NCBI GenBank assembly: GCA_036346275.1
Contig: CM070730.1
Span: 2,976,309-3,040,308 of the forward strand
Direction of reading: 5' to 3'
DNA length: 64,000 bases
Source of the DNA: Otatea glauca
Lineage: Eukaryota > Streptophyta > Magnoliopsida > Poales > Poaceae
Of the stretch, positions 56,484 through 64,000 are shown piece after piece; the first letter of the stretch is position 1, and every line of letters begins with the position of its first letter. The translations under genes were made by a program, and so were the position numbers. The notes beneath the pieces were generated by a model. That model was not told the DNA's origin. It saw nothing but the letters and a program-made list of their open reading frames with translations, and did not search any database.

Positions 56484-57490
56484 AACCGTACGTACTTTGC
56501 GTTGCATGAGGTAGGCGTACGTACGTGCTCTCGATCGTACGCGTGTGTGTAGTATATATATCTCGTACTTATCACTTATGAGACGAACTGGTTTGCAAGT
56601 TGAAACTAGTAAGTAGAACGTACGTGCGTACATTTGTAATTGAGAAATTTGTGATGCTACGTACTGCGCGCCTGCCCTAGTGCGTGCTACTACTACCACG
56701 TCATCTTCTTCTTTCAAGCAAAGAGAAGTAGCAGAGAGAGGAGTAGCGACGGGTTTGGAGGAAGAGAGAGAGGTGGGAATATGCGGTGCATGATGAGTGA
56801 TCGTGCATGTGGGGCTGTTCAAACTTCACTTTCAAGCTGAGAGCATTAGAACCATAATGATAAAATTTGGCATCTTCTCCTGCAATTGTACCCAGATGCA
56901 TGTGTATTCCTTGTTGTGTATAGACTGCTGTTATTTCAGAAGTGTGTAGAGTAAATACATGTTTGTTTCAAAAGAAAAAAAAAACATTGGAGTGCCACGC
57001 ATGAAAATTAGCAGCTGTTAGCTGTTGGGAAGATTTCTATGCCGTACAATTCTTGTTGGTGGGAATCAAAATGATGATCATCTCACCCAGCCGGATGCAT
57101 TACACTTTGTTCGTTCTTTGGTGTTTGATCAATCAGGCATAAGATTGTTCTGCGCGTGTTGTTTTAATTAATTCAAGGGGGACAAGAATTTGCTGGCAAC
57201 TTTGAATAGGCGATGCATAACATGGAAGTTCAATTAACCAATGTGCTATCTTATGTAGTTCCATATAATTAAGAGAAAACATCTAGAAACATTAATCTCA
57301 ACAATCTGCTTGTTTTTGACGTGAAAAATAAGAATGTAGGTAGGTAAATGAAGACAAAATGGAGAAAGGAATGATAATGTGAAAGATCATGTAGAGGTCT
57401 ATTTATGTTTGTGATGAGTTATTCACTTATGTTTGAGCTTGTGGTGCTTAAGTTTGAGTTTGAAATGTGTTGATTCAGTGTTGAGCAATT
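56484..57490. other. 3' UTR and downstream flank of the HIPP gene
   Basis: Contains ACGTACGTGC repeats and TATATATATCTCG just after the stop codon. No second gene is recognised. Open frames opposite the HIPP exons are shadows of the repeat region. Confidence 0.4.
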
Positions 57491-57497
57491 TGGTTTG

Positions 57498-57742
57498 AGT
57501 GGTCGTGGTTGTGCCTAGAGTGGTCGTGGCCTTTGTGACCTCTAGGGTGGTTGTTCCCTTGAGTGGTTGTAGTCTTTGTGACCTCTATGGTAGTCGTTTT
57601 CTATAGAGGTCATTTCCAAGAGTGATTCTTCTCAAAGTGGCCGTGGCCTTTATGAACTCTAAGGTGGTCGTTCACTAGAATAGTCTTTCATAGAGTGGTC
57701 GTGGCCTTTATGATCTCTAGGGTGGTCGTTCCCTAGAGTGCT
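57498..57742 (+). repeat. Minisatellite, unit about 40-45 bp
   Basis: Diverged copies of a unit with GAGTGGTCGTGGCCTTTGTGACCTCTAGGGTGGT (shown in parts: GAGTGGTCGTGGCC and CTCTAGGGTGGTCGTT) repeat four to five times. It ends 30 bp before the LTR at 57773. Confidence 0.75.
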
Positions 57743-57772
57743 TTAGATTACTGTGGAAGTGATCTTTACCTC

Positions 57773-58979
57773 TGTAGGATCGATATACACTAAACTAGCA
57801 ATCAGAGGGGGGGTGAATGATTGCGCGGAAGCTAAAACTAAAATTTTGATCTACTAAAAATTCACCCCAATTCGGACTCAAATAATTGCTTCGTATTCAA
57901 CAAAACAGAGTAGATGCATTCGGTAAATCGCTAATACCCGGAGATCCAACCGTCGGATTGATCTGAAATTTGAACTGTAGAAACTAGATTCCAATACGAA
58001 TCTAACAAAAAAAGAATCAGCTCGATCGGACCTACGGATCAAAAGTTATTAAACTCGCAAGCATGCTGTGACAGATTATGACGAGAATTGATCAAACCCT
58101 AATTTCGTGATTAATCACAATCTACAAAAGATTAACCAACGAAACTTTGAGGAACACTAAATTAATGCCCTAGAAAGGTTTTGGATGGATCAAATCAAGA
58201 TTAAACTTGTTGAATCAAGAGAGACAACGAATCAATCTATAAGAACCAAAACGAGAGAAAACCGTAAAGTGATTCTTGTAGCAAACCGTATGAACAGTAA
58301 CCTGCGCGATTATCGTAGCATCGCGTGGAGCTTTCGGTTCCTGCGGCCCAACCGGCTGAGGAAAATCTGATTCTTTATTTTTTCTTGCTAGTCCGTTACA
58401 ATACTCCTAACAAAAGAGTACAAACTCTAATACCTAGCTCTCATCTAAACAGAGACGGCCTCTCCTATTTATAATGAGCAACGGTTCGCATGCATATCCA
58501 TCCGCCCAACATAGCCCAATACATGCAAACTGCCCCAATCAATTATAATCGCACGCGACGGCCCACCCGCCGACTCGCGTGACTAACCAGCCTCTATGTG
58601 CACCGCTTTCAGCCCGAACGCCCCGCATGACATCCTTGACCACTAAGACCTCGGTTCCTCCCGAACCTAGTCCCGAACCTCGGTTCCTCCATGAACCTAG
58701 TTCGGTCCGTCATCGACCACGTTCGCCTCAAGCAACACCGCACATGAGTAAACAAGAAACAACTCCGAGCACAAGTCCACGACTTGACTCAACATCAATC
58801 CATGCAACCACTCACACGAGTGCATTGCATAAAGCAAAACCATTACCATGCTATCACAAGCATATCAAGTAAAACATCTCGAAATAGCACATGCCAAAGC
58901 ACCACACATGCCATGAGCACAACCACTTTGCAATGCCAATTTCATCACTAAGCCAATTTTTCAAAGACATGATCTTACA
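57773..58979 (-). repeat. 3' LTR (about 1.2 kb) of the gag-only element
   Basis: TG...CA ends. Contains a repeated CGGTTCCTCC-GAACCTAGT motif (58650-58710) also present in the right LTR (63760-63810). Confidence 0.85.
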
Positions 58980-60620
58980 ATCTCCCTTGATGAAAACATT
59001 GGCAACACCACTTAGAATTGAACATTGGCATTCACCTGCAAGAAAAGTTTTTGAAATCAAAAGGTTTCAAAATCAAAAGCCAAAGTGAAACACAAAATCT
59101 CCCCTTTGACAAATATTCAAGATGAAAAACTCCCCTAGGTGAAAATAAGAAAATATCTCCCTAAAAGGAAAAATATGAGTGAATGAATGAATACCACTTA
59201 AACAAGAACATGTGCATGTGTAAAGCATGTATAAAGTTCTCCAAAGTGGCAAAGTTCTCCCCCTTTGACAATGGATTCATCAAGAACACAAAAGAGAAAA
59301 CAAAATCTTTTGTTTTTTTTTAAATTTGACAATTTTTTTATGTAATGAGCATTCTAAGTCATCCACAAATGTTGCAAATTCATCACCAAGTCATGCTATC
59401 AAAAATACTTGCACCCTCAAATCTACACATAGACAATGTAGAATAAGCATAACTAGAAATTAAGTATTATTAACAATTTATTGCATGGCATGATCTCCTT
59501 TCTCAACAATCTCAAAACACGAAAACATTGAATTTTGTGCACTTTATTGATACTTGAAAACTGATTCATTGATTGATTGCAACAATAACAATTACAAGGA
59601 ATTATATGCACCATCACCTTACTTTTCAACTATGCCAAGCCTCATTTCATAAGCTTAAGGTTTCATAGTTTGGTCATACACAACCTCTTCCAAATTCATA
59701 TCAAAGTGCAATGATAAGCAGTCTTATAAAGAAGAAGTGTGATAGTACATAACCTTGATCTTGCATTTATCAACAATCACTCTTTGAGCTTTAGCACTTA
59801 ATTTTGATAAATTTCATATTTAGCACTTTTTGAGTAGGATCAAGATAGCCAAGAAAGTTCAACCATGACAAGATTTAATTCAAGTTGTCATTCCAATTAA
59901 ATAGTCATGACATAAACTACACCATATATGCATAAATATGAAGTTGCAAAGACCTTGTAGCATAAACATGGCTTCAAATGACATATATGTATGAAATATA
60001 ATGCTCATTACTTTTTCATTGTTTTTCATTTTTTTGTTTTTCATTTACGAAACACACAAAATAAAAGTATGTTAACAAAAAATTACAAAGTTTTCACAAA
60101 CTCCCCCTCAAAACAACATCTTAAAAACTTTCTTCAAAATTGTCACCCAATGGGATTAATTTTATAAACAAAAGTCTAAAAGAACAATCTTCCCAATAGG
60201 CAAACGAAAGAAATTTTCACCAAAGTCCATTAACTCCCCCTCAAACAAATAACCAATGAAATCAAAAGAGAGGTGATGATATACATTTGTTTGAGTTATC
60301 ACGGTATGTTCAGTTAAGCATAAGTATGAATCATGATAAATAAATACTGAGCATGAAAAGGCATGATATAAGATATAACATAATGGAACATGCCAGGGGA
60401 TACATATGAGCATATAAGCAAACATCTCATCTCATACCACAATTAGATATCTGTGAATGTAAACAATATGAGTGTATAAAATAGCTCACAAAGTAGGTGA
60501 AGAATTATCGCACATGCCTCTTGAAGGACATTTCAAGGGTGAGAACCATCCAAGTCTTGATCACATCTTGCAAAAGACCAAGACCCACTAAGCTTCTGTT
60601 CTCCAACCCGCATCTGAAAA
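58980..60620. other. Non-coding interior of the gag-only element
   Basis: AT-rich interior with blocks such as CTCCCCCTTTGACAA and CTCCCCCTCAAA. No pol domain in any frame. This is where pol would be expected if the element were complete (3' of gag on the minus strand). Confidence 0.6.
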
Positions 60621-60622
60621 AC

Positions 60623-62841
60623 CTACATAGCACTAGAAGATGTCGAGGCCTCGGTACTAGGGTTAGAAATAAAGCATTTAGGAATCCAGTACTGAGACAC
60701 ACGACACACAGTAGTAGGCACAACACGAGTATTCTTATACACAAAATCAGATTTGCCCTTTCCCGTGTTTCTAGCAACAAAAGGTGTTCGCATCACCCTA
60801 GGCACATAATGAGGAGTAAAGCGTGCCTGTCTGAAATTAGACCTAGCCTTAGCCTTTTCTTTCTTTTGTTGTTTGGCTAGTCTAAAGCAAAAATCTACTA
60901 AGTGTCCATCTCTACCACAATGAGTGCAAGTGTACTTAACACGATGTTTAGCTTTAGAAGTAGAAGCAACATTTGCATTCATTATAGTAGAAGATAAAAC
61001 TCCAGCAGACTTAAAAACAATTTTCTTAGGCTCATTGACAATTTCAAATTTTCCACTTTCAAGTGCCTTAACAACAGTGGGAGCATGTGATTCATGATGA
61101 GCATAAGAATCAAAACCTAAACCTTTGTTATGAATGCTAACCCTTGATTGATCCAAAATCATGTTTAGGTTTTCTTTCCTCTAGTGAAACGTTCTAAAGA
61201 TTTTTCCAAATAATCAACCTTCGAGAAAGAGTTAAACAATTATTACAGGAACGCCCACTTTTCCTTTTGCTTGTGACAAGTTGAGCATGAAAGAACCTCA
61301 CGCGTGAGCAAATCATTTGTCATTTGAGAAACTTTAGTATCAAGATCATGCAACTTCAATTCAAGAATTGAACATTTAGAACAAGAAGTTGATTCATCCA
61401 AATCAGAAATAGAGCAACTAGCATCTTTAATATGTTTGCAATTCAAAGCGACAAGTTTCTCATTCTTCTCAATTTCATCTCTAAGCTTATCAAGAGTTGA
61501 AGCATGAACATTTCTTAGTGAAGTAAGCTCGAATAAATTAAGTCACATGTTTTGCAAGCATCATCATCGAGAATCAAAGATTTAAGTCTAGCAATTTCAA
61601 ACATTCAATGATTCAATCAAAACATCATGTTTCTTAATTTTCTTGTTTCTTTTCTCTAAAAGCGTACCAAGACGAACAACAAGATCTCAAAGCTCATCGT
61701 AAGAAGGATTTACCTCGTTTCCTCATGTCAAGTTCATCTTGGTTGAGCTGTCCATACTTGCCATGAGACACAAGCTCGTCAAGTCTTGTCTCGTCTTACC
61801 TTTGGATATTGTATCTTCATCATCGCTTTGAGTCTACATCACTCAAGTTGACTTGTTCAAGTCTTTGAAAGAACTCGATGCACAACTTTGCTATTTAGGA
61901 AGCTCCTTTTCTTCTTGTCATTGAATGGGACGCTTGTACTTTGTCTCTTTCTCCTCCTTCGATGATTTACCCGCAAGTTTAGGACAATTTGGACGAATGT
62001 GGTTGAGATCACCACACCGATAGCATCTTGGAGGCCACCATCAACTCTCTTCCTCATTCTCACATTACGCAAAGCTTTATTAAAACGAGAGAGAGTGATG
62101 CCAAGTCTTCTTCCGGAAATTCCTCAACTGTTCATCGGTTAGTGAAGATAAGAAAGACAAAGCAAAACTTGAAGAAGCATTATTATGAGACATGCTAGAT
62201 TGGGAGGTCAAAGCAATTGATTTGTGATCATTCTTCCTAGCAAGAACATCCAATTCATGAGTTTTTAATTTAGAGAAAAGAACATCTAAAGTAAGTGTAC
62301 TCATGACGATTGATTCTCTAATGGATGTAACTTTCATCTCCCAAATAGACATGTCTAATGCACCAAGCAATTGTCTAGCATTAGCAAGATCGTCATAGCT
62401 AACCCCAACAAAGACGTAAATTGCTAAGAATTTTATTAAAGCGTGCAAAGAAGTCATCTACAGACTCACGTGTTTCATCTCGAAACGCATATATTCTTTT
62501 TGTAAATATCTTGGCGAACCTCTTTGATGTTGTTTGATCCTCATGATAGTCACAAAGAGATTTCCATACCTCATATGCGGATCGAAGATGAACTACTCGA
62601 TCGAAGTCGCCACGCCCAAGCCCCGGATGATCAAGTTGCGCGCCTTGCCGTTTGCTTCAACATGTGCGCGATTGGCGTCGTTGGCGTTGTCGTTCTCGTG
62701 AACTTCGACGGCTTGTAAACCTTCTCCCAAATTGCGAAGCCCTGCGCTTGGATGTACGCCCATCTTGGCCTTCCAAAACTGAAAATCAACACCATTGAAC
62801 ACACACGGTTTTGTCGAATAACGATCCATTGATCTAATCAC
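60623..62841 (-). pseudogene. Broken copia-type gag
   Basis: In minus-strand order: 62593-62841 holds a copia-gag start (STKPCVFNGVDFQFWKAKM), and 62080-62457 continues with LTLDVLFSKLKTHEL. 61857-62072 is a basic segment. 61243-61446 and 60623-61162 form the distal part with a CCHC zinc knuckle CTHCGRDGHLVDFC followed by a Lys/Arg-rich tail. At least four frame breaks or stops separate the pieces. The pattern fits Ty1-copia gag (UBN2-type domain plus knuckle). It cannot make a full protein as it stands. Confidence 0.75.
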
Positions 62842-62879
62842 CGATTAAGATAAATTAGAAAACCGTGCTCGATACCACT

Positions 62880-64000
62880 TGTAGGATCGATATACACTAA
62901 ACTAGCAATCAGAGGGGGGGTGAATGATTGCGCGGAAGCTAAAACTAAAATTTTGATCTACTAAAAATTCACCCCAATTCGGACTCAAATAATTGCTTCG
63001 TATTCAACAAAACAGAGTAGATGCATTCGGTAAATCGCTAATACCCGGAGATCCAACCGTCGGATTGACCTGAAATTTGAACTGTAGAAACTAGATTCCA
63101 ATACGAATCTAACAAAAAAAGAATCAGCTCGATCGGACCTACGGATCAAAAGTTATTAAACTCGCAAGCATGCTGTGACAGATTATGACGAGAATTGATC
63201 AAACCCTAATTTCGTGATTAATCACAATCTACAAAAGATTAACCAACGAAACTTTGAGGAACACTAAATTAATGCCCTAGAAAGGTTTTGGATGGATCAA
63301 ATCAAGATTAAACTTGTTGAATCAAGAGAGACAACGAATCAATCTATAAGAACCAAAACGAGAGAGAAAACCAGAAAGTGATTCTTGTAGCAAACCGTAT
63401 GAACAGTAACCTGCGCGATTACTGTAGCATCGCGTGGAGCTTTCGGTTCCTGCGCCCAACCGGCTGAGGAAAATCGATTCTTTATTTTTTCTTGCTAGTC
63501 CGTTTACAATACTCCTAACAAAAGAGTACAAACTCTAATACCTAGCTCTCTCATCTAAACAGAGATGACCCTCTCCTATTTATAATGAGCAACGGTTCGC
63601 ATGCATATCCATCGGCCCAACATAGCCCAATACATGCAAACTGCCCCAATCAATTACAAGCGCACGCGACGGCCCCCGCTTGCGCTCGCGTGACTAACCG
63701 ACCTCTATGTGCACCGTTCTCAGCCCGAACGCCCCGCATGACATCCTTGACCACTAAGACCTCGGTTCCTCCACGAACCTAGTCCCGAACCTCGGTTCCT
63801 CCATGAACCTAGTTCGGTCCGTCATCGACCACGTTCGCCTCAAGCAACACTGCACATGAGTAAACAAGAAACAACTCCGAGCACAAGTCCACGACTTGAC
63901 TCAACATCAATCCATGCAACCACTCACACAGTGCATTGCATAAAGCAAAACCATTACCATGCTATCACAAGCATATCAAGTAAAACATCTGAAATAGCAC
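62880..64000 (-). repeat. 5' LTR of the gag-only element, cut by the window end
   Basis: 1121 bp of an LTR expected to be about 1207 bp. It aligns with 57773-58889 with small indels. Confidence 0.85.

Larger units (their letters stand above)
57773..64000 (-). mobile_element. Gag-only (non-autonomous) LTR retrotransposon, right end outside the window
   Basis: The left LTR 57773-58979 (about 1207 bp) and right LTR 62880 to beyond 64000 begin identically (TGTAGGATCGATATACAC) and are highly similar along the visible 1.1 kb. On the minus strand the primer site TGGTATCGAGCA (62867-62879 region) adjoins the 5' LTR, and the purine tract CATCAAGGGAGAT precedes the 3' LTR at 58980. The interior encodes only gag pieces on the minus strand. 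There is no protease, integrase, RT or RNase H, so it must depend on another element. The left target site should be ACCTC (57768-57772); its partner lies outside the window. Confidence 0.85.

Noticed and set aside
55882..56822. Minus-strand frames opposite the HIPP gene
   Set aside because: They are shadows of the KEGD repeat and proline-rich exon on the plus strand.

Overview
This window is nuclear DNA of a flowering plant, almost certainly a grass and probably a rice-type (Oryza-like) genome. The genes are split by GT-AG introns, first exons are very GC-rich, and the space between genes is packed with grass-type transposons (Stowaway- and Tourist-like MITEs, hAT and MULE-like elements, copia and gypsy LTR elements, a tiny TRIM/SMART element, LINE and SINE pieces). 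I see no bacterial-type operons, CRISPR array, rRNA or tRNA gene.

Four genes look complete. Three lie on the minus strand: ANGUSTIFOLIA (13686-23676, 7 exons, 637 aa), a predicted plastid SAM-dependent methyltransferase/spermidine-synthase-fold protein (25791-29000, 8 exons, 333 aa) and an OVATE family protein (34516-35253, one exon, 245 aa). On the plus strand is a heavy-metal-associated isoprenylated plant protein (55446-56483, 3 exons, 215 aa). Every exon junction keeps frame and uses GT-AG. Two gene fragments are also present: the first four exons of a plastid anthranilate phosphoribosyltransferase (9794-10682, minus) and the first coding exon of an AP-2 alpha-adaptin gene (37291-37422, minus) carried inside a hAT-like transposon.

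Layout: 1-8.2 kb holds a solo copia LTR, a repeat of family A interrupted by a chimeric copia element of the same family as the solo LTR, and a SINE-like element. 8.9-13.4 kb holds MITEs, a Helitron-like end, the broken TrpD-type gene and a 170-bp tandem duplication. 13.7-23.7 kb is ANGUSTIFOLIA, whose third intron contains a 5.2-kb gypsy element that itself contains a tandem TRIM/SMART insertion. 24-31 kb holds MITEs, the methyltransferase gene and a fold-back element split by a hAT-like insertion. 31.8-34.0 kb is a non-autonomous hAT with an internal degenerate array of about 170 bp period, and a second copy lies at 43.0-44.5 kb inside another family A repeat. 34.5-40 kb holds the OVATE gene, the gene-capturing hAT and LINE remnants. 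45-54 kb is a solo gypsy LTR, inverted-repeat elements and decayed copia LTRs. 55-57 kb is the HIPP gene. 57.8 kb to the window end is a gag-only LTR element with LTRs of about 1.2 kb; its right LTR runs off the window.

The intact genes do not form one pathway. They belong to cell shape (AN), organ shape (OVATE), plastid metabolism (methyltransferase) and metal or stress/immune-related functions (HIPP). I did not find a convincing new biological system. The most interesting material is structural: host exon capture, nested insertions whose target-site duplications can be read directly, and a hAT family built around a satellite-like array.
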